Positions 44,678 to 57,228 of a stretch of DNA of 64,000 bases are shown here, piece after piece. This DNA comes from Bryoerythrophyllum caledonicum (Eukaryota; Streptophyta; Bryopsida; Pottiales; Pottiaceae). Every line of letters starts with the position of its first letter. Within the stretch, counting starts at the first letter, position 1. The position numbers and the translations under genes are program-made. A model generated the notes under the pieces. That model saw only the letters and a list, made by a program, of their open reading frames with translations. It was not told the origin of the DNA and searched no databases. The stretch covers positions 9,241,845 to 9,305,844 of the forward strand of contig OZ020524.1 in NCBI GenBank assembly GCA_963971425.1, written 5' to 3'.

Positions 44678-46954
44678 CTTCACCTCCCCAGCTCACAAAA
44701 CTCCCATCTTTCAACCACACCTCCTGTGAACTAGTGATCATGTATCCCGACCTGGATTCAAACTGGGCGTAACTAGAAAGCGAAGGGTGAAGTGACGGTC
44801 ACAAACATGATAGCCGATCATGATTTGAACTGAGAAAGGGATGCTAGTAAACTTAGTTGTTGCAGTGGTTGCAGCAGACGATCAGGTACACTCCTCACTT
44901 AGTTTGTAACTTGTTGAAAATCATGATCAGTGTGTGTGCTTGACGATTGTTTACGCTTGGTCGCCGACGAGGTTTACCTTCTCAGATTCGTGGCAACGGT
45001 GCCGTTTGAATTCTGTCAGAGGCGCAATAAATGCAGCCCCCGCGCGAGCATGCAGACGAGGTCCTGGGCGACGGCGATGCCTCTGTCGCGTGCGACGGGC
45101 GGTCGCGTCGCCCGGTCACGGCTTTGGGGCGGATGTGACCTACGACCGTGCTTGTCCCCGTGAGCACGGTCTTTTTAACTTTCCGCCTCGAACCGTGGTC
45201 CTTTGGTACTTTCTGGTCTTGGGAATTGTGGAATTGAGATCTTAGCAGACTGTGCATATTTAGGCCCTCTGCTGATCACAGGAAAAGTAGTTAACCTTCA
45301 AATTAAGATTCTTCGTTGTTCTTTCCTAAAAAATTAATAAAATTAATAAAATGATTTGTTTTAATATATTTATGTTTTTTTTTTTTTGAATTTTATTTGT
45401 TTTAATATATTTATTTAGATCCTGGTTGGGAATGATGGGGGCAAGGGTAGTCTCCAATTAAGTAAATGTTTGTCAATATAAATTAGATGTACTTGTTATA
45501 TACTTGTTACATACCCTTTGTGTATTTTATGTTTATATATTGAGTACACTAGGTTTGAGCTTCACATGGTATCACTTGTTTTTATTTTTCTACAAAGACA
45601 AGTGTGAAGAGGATTCGTGTGTATTTGAATAGCAGGTTCAATTTGGTTGAGTTGAGTTTTTTTTTTTTTAATTACATTCAACTTTGTGTAAGATATTAAT
45701 AAGATTCCTTTTGTTTTCTTTTTGAAAACTTCCTAATTTTTTAAGCATAATCTCCTATGTTCTAGTAACTTAGTGTTTGCAGTAGTATGGTTGTATGTTT
45801 TGTAACTTTGTTTTGCAGTTTTGGTTTTTTACCTCTTGTATCTTTTGTAGATCAATTGGTGCAGCGATGCTTTTGCAAATTCATTGTCCCTAAGGTATTT
45901 TGGTCTACTTTTCATTACAGTCCACTTCTATATCCCTATTAGAATTTAAGAGGGTTATAGAAGTGGAGAGTTATGAAAAGGCAGGAAGTAATGGGCCGAT
46001 GTTTTTTAGACCACATGATGTCCTCAATTCTAACTTTTGAGTCTAACTCATTGTTTCCTTGTGACATTAAATACCTCAAGCTCAGTTTGTTTTTCAAGTA
46101 AAGCCTGGGTTGCTTTACCACTGGAAATTTACCTCAGTGGTGTAGGAAGGTGGTGAAGGCTTTGATTCTCATGTGTCAGTTTTATTGGATGCTAATTTGA
46201 ATGATGCTTGTATCCAAACAACTTTGCAATACCTTATGGCATTATGGTGCCTTGTGTGTTACAGTACCATGTGATCATGCAACCACTTTTTGGTCTTGGA
46301 ATGTGTTAAATACCACTTCGCATGAACTTCAAATCTCATATTTGCACACACATTGTATACATACTCTTCAAAGATCAGATCATGATTTGGAGTTGTAGAA
46401 TTCATCTACGGACTTTTTTTTTGACGTCTTAGGGTTAATTTGGACACTACACTTATAATGATATTTAGTGCTAACTTAAACATATTATAACTTTTTATTT
46501 TTTATGGTTTTTTTTTCCAACTATGGTCATGAAGGAACTCTGCACTTATGACTATGGACGTGTTTATAGTAGGTAAAAATATTCACCTTGGATAAAACTT
46601 CTAGCCTTTTTAAAAAGCTAGTACATGGACAACACTTAATATCATTATTTGAGTAGTTCATTTATCTAGCTATTCAAAACATTCTGAACTTTTGTATACA
46701 ACTAGTCTACATAACTTCCTTGGATATTTTATAAAAAAATCTATGGTTTGTAATAAAATCACACCAAGAAGAGTCAAAAAAATTTGGCACCATGGAGAAA
46801 AAACTTTTCATTCCTTCACATATATAGACACAACATTGGACTGGTTGAAGGTAATCTTGGACTGTGTGGTGATTGCATGCATTGGTATTTCTTAAGCCGC
46901 AGTAATTGCATGAGATTGCATACTTTTCCTGACATTGGGGGAGGAGAGCCAAAC
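44678..46954. other. Upstream region of the MYB/HNH gene and AT-rich spacer
   Basis: A CpG-rich block at about 44940-45180 may be the promoter of the minus-strand gene. From 45.2 to 46.95 kb the DNA is AT-rich (with GTTTTAATATATTTAT repeated near 45358 and 45398), and no gene is supported. Confidence 0.45.
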
Positions 46955-47930
46955 TTAGGGCCGGTTTACATTAGGCCTGGGGTCGGATGGAAGGCCGGCC
47001 GGATTTGCCTTCATCCGGCCTTCAATCCGGCCCCAATTCTTCCATCCGGCCCCAAATAATGTAAAGCATTGAGGCCGGATTCTAGGGCTGGGTTTCAAAT
47101 TTATCATCTTGGCCCTAGTCAATGTAAAGTATTGGGGCCGGATTCTAGGGCTAAATTTTCAATTTTTAAGTGTCTTAGATTTTCACAAGGCTCAACTAAA
47201 AACTATAGAAGCACATGTGTCAAGCTTTTGTCTTTGTTTCTTTCCTAGTTTAAAGAATAATAGGTTTCATATATTTATTTTATATGTTTTCTTTCCTTAC
47301 TACATTTAAAATAAAATAATAAATAAGAGTATTTTTCTATTTTCATAATTTTTTCCCTTTTCTCTTATTATTTATAGGTCTAAAATAAAAGAGAGTTTTT
47401 TTTTCATATATATGCAACTTCTAATTCCTCTTCCTATTTTGACTATTGGAAAAAAGAGTTTTATTTACTTTATTTGGCCAAATCCCTTTTTTTGGGTGCA
47501 TATCCAAAAGGAAGGAGTATTTTAACTTTTTCAAAACAAAAAAATTGTGATTGAAAAAAATCGATTTTTTTTTTCAAAAAAAATATTATTTTTCAAAATT
47601 AAAAAAATATGTTTTCAAAATTTTTAAAAAATTTAAAAAAAAATAAAAATTGACGGTAGTGATTTGAAAGATTCAACGGAGGAACCGAATCCGGCCCTAG
47701 ATGGGAGTTTGGACCACCCCAAACCTCGTCCCAATTGTTCCCTTGGGGCCGGATGGTTTGGCGCCAAAACCATGCCACCTAAGGCGACACGTAGGATGAA
47801 ATGTGGTTCCGGCCGGCCCCAAGTATAAAGCTCTTGGGTTGGATTTTGAGAGATTGAAAGATCCTATTAGTTGAAACTTGGAGAGTTCCGGCCGGCTTTC
47901 AATCCGGCCCCAAGTGTAAACCGGTCCTTA
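46955..47930. mobile_element. PIF/Harbinger-like non-autonomous element, 970 bp
   Basis: Terminal inverted repeats GGGCCGGTTTACA (46958) and GGACCGGTTTACA (ending 47927 on the other strand) are flanked by TTA at 46955-46957 and 47928-47930. Both ends carry further GGCCGGA/GGGGCCGG repeats. The middle is AT-rich and has no transposase. The 3-bp TTA duplication is the mark of the PIF/Harbinger group. Confidence 0.8.
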
Positions 47931-48245
47931 AGGATCCCAATCAAAACCCCGGTCGAGCGTTGTACCAAGCCTGAGGTTCGGGAGGGTGGGGGAGGTTAGG
48001 GACAAAATCGGCCCTAAAAGATGGAGGGGGGCCCTACTGGATTAAAGGGGAGCCTTCTAGGATAATTTGAGGCGGCATGCCCCAAATTTGGCCAAAAAGA
48101 ATTCCAAACATAGCCTCTAGAGCCTCCAAAGTGAGAAGGCCGAAAAAATGGACCCACCCGAGGATGAGGCTTGGTGCAAGGCTTGGCCAGGGATAAATAA
48201 AGGGATCTCAAACATAGATGGAGCCATGCTCATCCTCAAATAAGA

Positions 48246-48459
48246 TAGGACAATCCGAAATTGATTGGTGACCCAATACCGCTCCTTTCTATACCATTAT
48301 TAGATTTTAGTGATTAAATGTAGTTGGTCTAGACATCACTTGTATATTCATTGGTCAAATTATTAGTCATGTAATGATAGGCTACTTTTTGTACCTAAAA
48401 TCTTGTAAGGGTGTATAAAGGAGCGGTATTGGGTCGCTAGTCAGTCTTGGATTGCCTTA
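48246..48459. mobile_element. Stowaway-like element, family S1 copy 1
   Basis: TA-GGACAATCCGAAATT at the left pairs with CTTGGATTGCC at the right; next to it CCCAATACCGCTCCTTT pairs with AAAGGAGCGGTATTGGG. About 210 bp, relative at 59653-59843. Right TA duplication is shifted by one base. Confidence 0.75.
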
Positions 48460-48684
48460 CCATGTAAGACTCCACAAGGGTATCATCAAAAACCAAAAAA
48501 ATAAAATTAGTAATTTGAGTTTTTAAAAAACTAAGATATATATCAAGTTTATATAAATACTATCTAGAAAGGAAGAAAGAAGACTTATTTTGAAATGCAT
48601 TTGCAACGTGGGGTAATATTTATAATAGTTGTAATTTTATCACGAACTCATTGAAAATTCAACTGAACTTACACAGCCCTGTAA

Positions 48685-49634
48685 TCCCTAAATGAAAAAA
48701 GTCCCTAGGTGGGCTTTTGCAAATCTTGGGCATGTTCCCATGGTTGCAATTTATATTTGCAGTTCTTGAAATTTTGTATAGAGATGCAAGACAAGAAGAC
48801 AAGAAGGACATGGGAGTATAGATTTTATTCTCATCGGCCTTACAGAAAAAATAAATTATGCCATCTTTAAGGAAAAATTGTTGAGTGCGGGCGCGTTGGG
48901 CAACTCCAAAAACTTTTACTAGGACACTCTAGTAAATTTGATTGAGATTTTCAATATCAGCACGTGCTATTATTTCCTTTCATTTTGTCAAAAAATTCTT
49001 GTCTTTAGTTTAAAAAATGCATCTAATCCCAAGTCAAAGATTTTCACACATTGCCACACATTGTTGAGCAAGGAACCAAAAAAACTTCTTTTACACATAA
49101 AACTATGAGATCTTCATATTTTTTACTTTTTTATTTTTTCTATTACTAGACATGGTGAAAACCTTCTTATTGACCATTTGGTTTATCATTCTAGAACATT
49201 TTTTGTTTGCCAAAAATTAAAACAAGAATTGGCACTTTTTGAACCTCCACTCCCTGCACAATTTTTTTGAATATGCTACACCCCTTCTCTAACTCTAGAC
49301 ATTGGTGTACAAGGAATTAATATCATGATCAACATGATGATGATATAAAATGTAGACCTTGTGTAGTGCAAAACTTTGACACCAAGTGAAGTCAAAACCT
49401 GCTCACCCATTCAAAACAGGGATGAAAATGAACCATTTTCTCTACATCAAACACTACAATCTTTCAATCCGTGCTATCAAAGTTGATGAAATTTTGTGAG
49501 TATGTTATTTATTCAGTGTTAAATGAGATCCTACGTTTAATACTAGAAATTTTGTGTTTTGTTCCTTACTCATTGCACTAGAATTAACAGTTTTGAAGTG
49601 TTTTTGTTGTGAAATTGTCAAGGAAATTTAGGGG
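48685..49634 (+). mobile_element. TTAA-type (piggyBac-like) non-autonomous element, long copy 1
   Basis: About 950 bp, similar from end to end to 57233-58177. The ends TCCCTAAAT and ATTTAGGGG are degenerate, and the TTAA flanks are worn. No coding capacity seen. Confidence 0.65.
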
Positions 49635-51146
49635 TTCAAAGGGGACATCATCATACAGTATTCAATTGTATGCACATCCACAGAGGTACCAAATGCAAAT
49701 GTACAACGTTTGAGACACATCTTGATGGGAAAGGCAATTGAAAACACTATGTGGGATAGAGCATGTAAGTTTTAGCTGTCTGCAATCAAACTATTCACAC
49801 TATGTGTGGAAGAGGCATGTAAGTTTACCCAACAAGGTAAGCCCCCTAATACCGACAAGTTAAGGAATGTGCATACATGGAGAGAGGAGATAATTATACT
49901 ATTATTTTTCAGTGATAGCCAATAAAATTACAATTCCAACCCAAGTGATTTCATATTTTTTCGATGAAAACTGAATCAATTATGAATTTTCAAACTGTGC
50001 ACCCATGTTTAGTGGGTGGCCAACATTAGGTAGCCCCCACAACCAACGACCAAAAGTAAGGGTCTTGACTAGTAGCAAACTTCCATTTGGAGCTGAGTTG
50101 GTGGTAGTGGGATGGAAGAGGGTTGGATACACCCCAATTTTATAGGCGTTGGCTATGGGTTTTTGTTGGTTATGAGGGGCTAACCTTAGTTATTTTCTGA
50201 AGATAATTTCTGAAATTTTCAAAAAATTAAATTAAATAAATTCTGCAGAACCAACCTTATTGTTTAGTATATATCCAGACATAATGTTTCATTAATCGGT
50301 TCAGTAAATGAAACTTTTAGCATAATGTTGTTCAGTAAATGAAATCCATTCATAAGTTCGATCTATGAGGAAAATGCATTCATAACCTCGTTCAGTGAAC
50401 GAAATGCTCTCGTAGTATTGCTCAGCAAATTAATTTCTCTCATAATTTTGTTCAAAAAGCTTATCCGAATACAGGGATACTGTGAGACAAGTAAATGAGC
50501 AGAATTTGTCAAATTATGAGGGTGTTGGATTATTTTCATAGTATCGTCTTGGCATGGATGAAACACGTACCAGCTCACATGAATTAAATGTGGTCTGCTT
50601 TTGTGTAAGATGAAAGGTTAAGCTCACTTATCTTAATGAACTGTGATGTGATCTGCCACCACCTTCATCACTGATCAGTCCTTGGCTGCTATTATAACAG
50701 ATTTAGCAATCACTTCATTACTATAGTCCTTGTTCTTTCTCATGTTTAGTACATTGAACGCGATGGCTATGATGTACTTTCCGAAGATATCAACATTGTA
50801 TTAACCATTTCTAAATCTGACATGTTTGGAGGGCCCTATGTGCAAGGTGGTAAGCCTGGATTAGTCACAAAAATGACTTGTTAGCTTTGTATTATTTTAT
50901 TACACACTTCATTTGTTATGTTTTAAAGTGTTTCAACAATCGATATTCATCCAATGTACATAGGCTAGTTGTATAAAAACTACTTTTGAAAGAGCTAGAA
51001 GACAACTTGGAAGAGGTCAGAAAACTATTTAGACTTTCAAGAACCTACCATACAATAAAATGGATGATGTATAACTATTTGAAGTAAGACATATGTCACA
51101 AGTATGCATTTCAAACTAATAATGATTATGATTTAACGTATTTTTA
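49635..51146. other. AT-rich spacer with a dispersed repeat and short tandem repeats
   Basis: 49845-50130 is similar to 60415-60730 (shared GATAGCCAATA.AAT.ACAAT and CAACCCAAGTGATTTCATAT). At 50285-50460, units containing GTTCAGTAAATGAAA / GTTCAGTGAACGAAA recur with about 50-bp spacing. No gene. Confidence 0.55.
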
Positions 51147-51150
51147 TTAA

Positions 51151-52060
51151 CCTCTGAGGACCAAAAGTTGCAAGGTGGGCCTTTGCAAGTCTTGGGCACT
51201 TTCTCATAATTGCAATCTATATTTCTAATTCTCGAAATTTTGTACAAAGATGAAAAAAAAAACAAGAGCTTCATGGAGATGTAATTTGTGTTCTCATCAG
51301 AGATGTAGAAGGAAAAAAAATGTCACCTTAAAGATAAAAATTAAGGGCAGGCATGCCGGGAAACTTTTAAAACTTTTGTTATGACCCTTGAATGTATGTG
51401 AAATTTTCAATACAAGTGATCGTCATAATTTTAAGATTTAAAAAAGTTTCAACCTTCCATTGTGTAGAACATTCACTCCAAGACGTGTCAAGGTTTTTCA
51501 CCATTTCCAGGCAAGGTGCAATAAGCAAATTTCATTTCCTCATAAAAAACAAAGATCTTGATTTTCTTTACAATTTGAATTTTTTTGGCTTCATGAACCT
51601 TAGTTTTCACCGTTTGGCTTGTTGATTTAGCGAAGAATGAATTTCTCATTAATCAAAATGTGGTTGGTGATTTTTTAACCTCTTGTCATTGCTTAATTCT
51701 ATTGAAAATGCTTCAATTATTCAGTACCTCAAAAATCAGTGTACAATGAATTCACGTCACAACAATCATAATGGTATAATATTTAGAGCTTTTGTAACCC
51801 AAAAATTCAACACCAAATGGAGTCAAGGTTTGTTGATTCTTGGAACGGAAGGAGGAAGAAAATATTTTCTACACTTTAAGCACCATGATCTTTTGATTTG
51901 TGCGGTCAATGATTATGAAATTTTTTGAGCATGTGGGTTTATAAGTGTAGATTAAAATCTTACCGCAAATGACGAATTTAATGATTTTTTTTGTTTTCAT
52001 TTGTTGCAACAAACAAAGTTGAAATATTTGTGGTAAAAAAAATTTAAGGACTTTTAGAGG
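51151..52060 (+). mobile_element. TTAA-type (piggyBac-like) non-autonomous element, long copy 2
   Basis: TTAA at 51147-51150 and 52061-52064 flank CCTCTGAGGACCAAAAG ... GGACTTTTAGAGG. The first part matches copy 1 (GGTGGGC.TTTGCAA.TCTTGGGCA). 910 bp. Confidence 0.7.
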
Positions 52061-52840
52061 TTAAGAGTCAAACTTCTAATTTATCTATCATATTTAAGAT
52101 AAAATGATCCACATTTGTTAAGTAAGGGAGATCCATCCATTCACATAGAAGAAGAAATCATATTTTTGGAAGTTACACAAACACATTGAAGTATAAAAAA
52201 ATTCATTAAATTATATTGTGAATTTTTCTCAAAGAAAACAAAATATCTATACAAAAATTTGGTTGAAAATAAGCATAAAATCAAACAAAAGCTAGTTTAC
52301 CAACTAATTTCTAACTATTCAATCAAAGAAAATCAAAAGAACTATATACATATTCATAAAAATGATGTCCATCATCTACATACAAAAGCATAGGGCCAAA
52401 GTTAGAAACACCTATTCTAAACATTAAAAATTTCACAATTGCTTCATATAAAATCCAAAAAATCTATTTTAGAGTGTCTTAGAACCTTGGGTTTTGTTGT
52501 TTCTCACTTTAATCATGTGGTTTATTAACCTTTGAGACTTCAAGATAAAAAAACAAAATCCGATATCCAACATTTTCTACATAAAAATAAAAAACTCCCA
52601 TGTGTATACAAATTATTGTGTATTGTAGGAACAAATTTCTTAGTTCTATTATTATACATTGAAATGATAATATATACAATAATTCTATTATACAAAAAAA
52701 ATCAATTAAACTTTGATGAGCTATGATATGTTGAATCTAAACTCAACACTAATCTCCAAAATCACTAATTCCAAGTCAAGACTCTTCATTCAACATCCAT
52801 GATATAATTCATCATACTACTAAAATCATAATCCGCGTAG
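52061..52840. other. AT-rich spacer
   Basis: No gene. TTAACCTTTGAGACTTC at 52527 resembles a left terminus of the TTAA family but no right end was found. Confidence 0.4.
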
Positions 52841-52842
52841 TG

Positions 52843-52945
52843 AACCACGCAGCGATCAATCGTGCAGTCAACGGTGCAGTGAACTATTGGAACGGTGCAG
52901 TCAACCACGCAATTAATTGTGCAGCCAACCGTGCAGTGAATCATG
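52843..52945 (+). repeat. GTGCAGTCAACC-type short repeats
   Basis: CGTGCAGT[CG]AAC and GGTGCAGTGAAC words recur about seven times with spacing near 13-20 bp. Confidence 0.6.
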
Positions 52946-53690
52946 TTACCTTTCTTTTAATATAGTTTGTAATATAAAAACTACATTAAAATGGTTGGAC
53001 TTATGCGTTGCAAAGAATTAGCTTGAGTTTTTGGGTGTGACAAATTTGCATTTGTGTGTTGCAATTTGTGCTCTTGATTACAAATTTGATGTTCAAAATA
53101 TTTTTTGAGTTAAGCACTAAAAGATTGAATTGTAAATTATGAGTTGTAAACTTGGAGTGAAAAAGTTGTGAAGTTGGAGTTGTGATCTTGGAGGTTGGCA
53201 TACAAAGTTGGAGTTGCAAAATTGCATATTCGAGTTGTGGAGATTGAAATTTCAAGTTTTGAGGTGAGATTGCAAGTTTTGAGATTGTAATTGCAAATTG
53301 AGTTTGTGAGTGTGAATTTGAGATTGTAATTGCAAGTTGAGTTTGTGGATGTGTGAAATTGAGATTGTAATTGCAAATTGAGTTTGTGGGTGTGTGAAAT
53401 TTGCATTTGTGTGTTGCAATTTGTGCTTATCCAAAATAAATTTGAAACTCTTGATTACAAATTTGACGTTTATAACATTTTTGAAATTCCATGTTAAAAT
53501 GCAAAAAATCTAAAACCTAATTTATTTTTTTCTATTCTATTCTATTACATTATTAAAATTCATGCATAGGTTGCAAAGACATATTTATATTTTTTGTAGA
53601 TTGTTGTTACCTTTTTAAAAATATTTTGTGATATAAAAACTACATTAAAATGGTTGAACTAATGCGTTGCAAAGCAAGCACCAACTGCTA
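52946..53690 (+). repeat. Tandem duplication of about 660 bp with internal ~45-50-bp repeats
   Basis: ATAAAAACTACATTAAAATGG with flanks occurs at about 52974 and 53634, and TTTGCATTTGTGTGTTGCAA at 53044 and 53400. Inside, GAGATTGTAATTGCAA.TTGA recurs at about 53280, 53322 and 53360. Minus-strand Thr/Asn/Leu-rich frames over it are simple-sequence shadows. Confidence 0.65.
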
Positions 53691-54079
53691 GTCTAAAATT
53701 AAAATTTTAAACATATAAAAAACAAAGACATGCTCAAGTATAAATCTTTTCTAGGTAACTCTAAAAATTCTTTTAAAAATTCAAGAAATAAATAGCGTAA
53801 TCAAAGTAGATTATTTGATTCCACATTTTATCTCTGCATAGGAAGTGGCAACACACATTTTTTATCCCCTCATCAACACTTAGCTTAAATGTGATTCACC
53901 CCTTTGAACATATAGAGATACCGTACCTAGTGGTCACTTTTGACACCTCTCTGTTCAAAGAATTATTTTTCTTTGATGCAATGATTCCGACACAATGGAT
54001 ATCACCTAAGTATTACATGGATAATCACTTAAACAAAAAAAAAAAAAATCCAAAATTCTGAACAACTGTCCATTTTATA

Positions 54080-54295
54080 TTATCCACTAAAGAACCAAGT
54101 ATCCATCATGGAGACAAATTTTTTTAACTATAAGTGCAATCATCTTTCAATCCGTACAACCAAAATTTACAAAAATTCATCTCAAACAAGTTCAAAAGTA
54201 GATCCTATAGTCACATTCTCAAACAACTCATCTTGGGCAATTTGAATCAACGGAGTAGAGATTCCAACGAAATGTCTTGGTTCTTTAGGGGTTAT
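54080..54295. mobile_element. TTAA-type short element, copy 3 (208 bp)
   Basis: TTAT at 54080-54083 and 54292-54295 flanks CCACTAAAGAACCAAG ... CTTGGTTCTTTAGGGG. It keeps the AATCTTTCAATCCGT-like interior of the long copies, so it is a deletion derivative. Confidence 0.8.
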
Positions 54296-54300
54296 CCGTG

Positions 54301-54412
54301 TAACACCGGCTTGGCTATGGCGCGACCGTCATCTACAAATGTAATAGACCTTGAATTGTATTACCTACTATAGCCGTGCATTGATGGTCGCGCCATAGCT
54401 AGCCCAGTGTTA
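54301..54412. mobile_element. Small hairpin element with TA duplication (108 bp)
   Basis: ACACCGGCTTGGCTATGGCG near the left TA pairs with the right end (CGCCATAGCTAGCCCAGTGT, then TA), and the arms contain CGCGACCGTCA / TGGTCGCG. Confidence 0.75.
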
Positions 54413-54521
54413 AAGATTTAATTATGTACAAAAGCGACCACGACGTAATGTATGATAACTTACCCTAAACATCAAGGGCCCCACCATTAACGGCCTTTCA
54501 CCTCCGTCGAGTCTGCTGCCA

Positions 54522-54680
54522 TCGTCGCCTTCGTTGGCCAGTCTTCGTCGCCTTCGTTGGCCAGTCTTCGTCGCCTTCGTTGGCCAGTCTTCGTCGCCTT
54601 CGTTGGCCAGTCTTCGTCGCCTTCGTTGGCCAGTCTTCGTCGCCTTCGTTGGCCTGTCTTCGTCGCCGTCGTTCCCAGTT
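54522..54680. repeat. 23-bp minisatellite upstream of CURT1
   Basis: CGTCGCCTTCGTTGGCCAGT plus CTT is repeated about six times almost without change and ends about 240 bp before the CURT1 ATG. The open frames in it, on both strands, result from the repeat. Confidence 0.9.
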
Positions 54681-54920
54681 CTCGTCGGCTCCGTCATAGT
54701 TTATACCCGGTTGATACCTGCTCGATACTTGGGTGATACTAGCCTACATTCATCGCCATGTTTAACATGCGCGATCCGCTGTGAAGGCTGTGCGAGGTCG
54801 TCTCCGACGCGAGAGTTGCATGCGATTCCTGGCCCTCGATCGCCATAGCCATCCCTCTTTTTTTTTTTCTCTCGCTCCACCATCGGCTAGCTCTTCCTCG
54901 CTCTCGCTGCAGCAGCGATC

Positions 54921-56780
54921 ATGGCGATCGCCGCACCGCACCTCGCTTCCAAGCTCGCATGCCCGCCCTCCGTGGCGTCCCCCCGCGCCGCGCTCTCCCC
55001 TGCCTCCTCCTTCGCGCCTCTCTCCTCTCGCACGGCGCGTCTCACTGCCGCCTCGTCCAGGGTCAGAATCGCCAATCGCAATGGTAAGCTCTCTCACGAC
55101 CTCGTGACTGGATTCTTGAACCCTGATCGTTTGACTCTTTTGTGTTTCTGGTCCTCACCTTTGCGACGAGACGTGATGCGACAAGATGATGTGGAAGGGA
55201 TTAGACATGAGCTCGCGTTTCGGTGATCCGAGTTCTTGGAATCCGGCTTCGGGTTCGTTGTTGATATGTCATGCTTGAGCCGGAGCTTTGATTATCATGT
55301 TTATGCGATCCTCTGTTGTGTTGGTTGGCTCTTCGGAGAGTACTGCATTGGTTCAGTAGGGAAGGGTTTGATAGGGTTACGAGCTTGCTAAGATTTAAGC
55401 CTAGGTTTTAATTATGTCGTGGCTTGGCAGGATTGGCGAGGGTTCCGTTGTTGAGGCCCAGCCGAGCAGCTGCATCAGACGAAGCCGGCGAAGAGTTCGT
55501 GAAGCAAGCTGAGGAAGCGTACAAAGAATTGAAAGCAAAGGTTAGTCAACAGGATACATTATTGTTCGGTTTTGCCTTTGCTGAATCCTGATGGCGGTCC
55601 TTCGTTATGGACTAGGTAATGTGTAAGCAACCCCTGGTTATGAGAACAATAACTTTTTCCGTATGCAGAGGTTGCTTGCACATTGTATGGCATGACGTCA
55701 ATGGTTGGATCTATCCTGTCAAATTCTTCAATGATCAGATTTCTTTCAGTTCAGTCACTCAATATAATGTGGCTTCGTGATGGACCATGTAATGTGACAG
55801 CAGCCCCAGGTTATGAGAAATAACCTTAACATAATCAAGGGCCCGGACAGAACGGACCTTGTCAAAAGTTTTTTGATGATAATCAAACAAGGCTCACACA
55901 AGAAGGTTCAAAGCAGCCCTTGTTGTGAGAAATAGGGTTTGAGGAAGTACTTACGGAAGTTTCTCTTGTTCTTTTTGCAGTGGGAAGGAGTGGGCAATAA
56001 AACAAGTGTAGCAATATACGCTTCTGGGGCCTTAGCGGCCTTATGGTTTTCGTCGACAGTCGTCAATACCATCAATGGTGTGCCCTTGGTACGTTCTTCA
56101 GCCAGTTCGTGCATACGTGCTTTGTCAGCTTTTGAAAAGTTTGTATGCTTCGAGTTCCCAAGATCTTTTATGCATTGTCCGGTTCCTGCAATTTTCACTT
56201 TCCTCAGCTGGGATCTTGAAAATGTGTACTTCAGTCCGAGCTTAATCACACACCTACCTTTATTCTGCCGTGCAGCTTCCCAATCTCATGGAGCTCATTG
56301 GTCTTGGTTATTCTGCCTGGTTTGTCTACCGGTACTTGCTTTTTCAGGTATGCTCTTTAACCTTTTAACCATTCTAGAAACGGATCTCTTGCTCACAACA
56401 TTTTCTGCTGGTGTTTCCTTGCCTTGGGCGTATGAATGGTCCATGTATCTGAAAGTTGTCCAAATCCGAAACTGCCCAAGCTGAAGCTAGAAATGACACT
56501 TCTAGCCTCTATTGAAAAAGATCGAAACTTTCTATTTGCATCCAAAGTATCCCATACTAAAGAGAAATTTTTCCTTGTGTCGAATTTGACCCCTTTTTGA
56601 GGATTTCTAGAGATTTATTTGAGGTTTAATGAGCTACTTTTCTTCTCATGGGCACTTACGGATGTTAAGAACTATGTCGGGCTATTCCGTGATTCTCAGG
56701 AAAACAGAAAAGAGCTGGCAGCTGAAATTAAGGAGTTGAAGCGTAAAATCACTGGGGTTGCAGATGACATCTCGAGCTAG
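54921..56780 (+). CDS. CURT1: CURT1-type thylakoid curvature protein, 5 exons, 177 aa
   Basis: Exons: 54921-55083, 55431-55540, 55981-56088, 56276-56347, 56700-56780; sum 534 bases, GT/AG introns, stop TAG 56778-56780. The N-terminus (MAIAAPHLASKLACPPSVAS) is Ser/Ala-rich and without acidic residues, a chloroplast transit peptide. The mature part has an amphipathic helix (EEFVKQAEEAYKELKAKWEG), a first membrane helix (SVAIYASGALAALWFSSTVV), a short loop (NTINGVPLLPN), a second membrane helix (LMELIGLGYSAWFVYRYLLF) and a C-terminal helix (ENRKELAAEIKELKRKITG). This is the CURT1 layout. These proteins bend thylakoid membranes at grana margins. No defect is visible. The reader ATG choice is supported by the transit peptide and the lack of an upstream in-frame exon. 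Confidence 0.95.
55601..55829 (+). repeat. Two similar segments in intron 2 of CURT1
   Basis: TTCGTTATGGACTAGGTAAT at about 55601 and TTCGTGATGGACCATGTAAT at about 55773 are each followed by CCC..GGTTATGAGAA. Confidence 0.6.
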
Positions 56781-57228
56781 TCGAAGAGTCGGTCACTTTT
56801 TCAAGCTTTCGTTTGGCATTTAGGACTCACAAGGTATGGTATCCTCAATTGATGCATAATATAACACAGGATTGATTCCCAATTAGGGGCGAGTCTAGTT
56901 TCAGGATTGTGGGGTGACTGTTCCTCCCACTTTGTAGAGTTGAAAGTAGGTTACATCGAGTCCTGGCCTTATCAGTAAACTACCTCGCTTGGTTCCATGC
57001 ATCCTCACTAATACAAGTTTCTTACTTTGAGATGAGTAGCGATTAAGGTGGAGGCACCTCTTTTGTCGGTTTAAGCAACTTTACTTGCTTTAACCCGAAA
57101 GGACCTTGCCTCATGCATCGCCAAAACCACCTCAAAACTGCCACTTTGAGGTGTGATATTATTAAACAGTGGGTGTGATATTATTAGGCTAATTCAAACA
57201 ACCGTTTCTATTTTCAACCGTAGGATTT
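56781..57228. other. 3' flank of CURT1
   Basis: Presumably holds the 3' UTR. No other feature seen. Confidence 0.5.

Noticed and set aside
44930..45245. GC-rich open frames upstream of the MYB/HNH gene
   Set aside because: Frames on both strands overlap without a recognisable domain; better explained as a CpG-rich promoter.
53001..53434. Thr/Asn/Leu-rich minus-strand frames
   Set aside because: They are translations of AT-rich tandem repeats with no domain.
52843..53690. CRISPR-like look of regularly spaced short repeats
   Set aside because: Unit lengths and spacers are irregular, the sequence is plant nuclear DNA, and there are no cas genes.
54422..54697. A minus-strand frame with repeated DEDWPTKATKTGQRRRRR peptide
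   Set aside because: It is made by the 23-bp minisatellite; since 23 is not a multiple of three, all three frames just cycle through it.
54762..55107. Long frames on the other strand and frames of CURT1 exon 1
   Set aside because: GC-rich exon shadows; the CURT1 frame has the transit peptide and continues in conserved exons.
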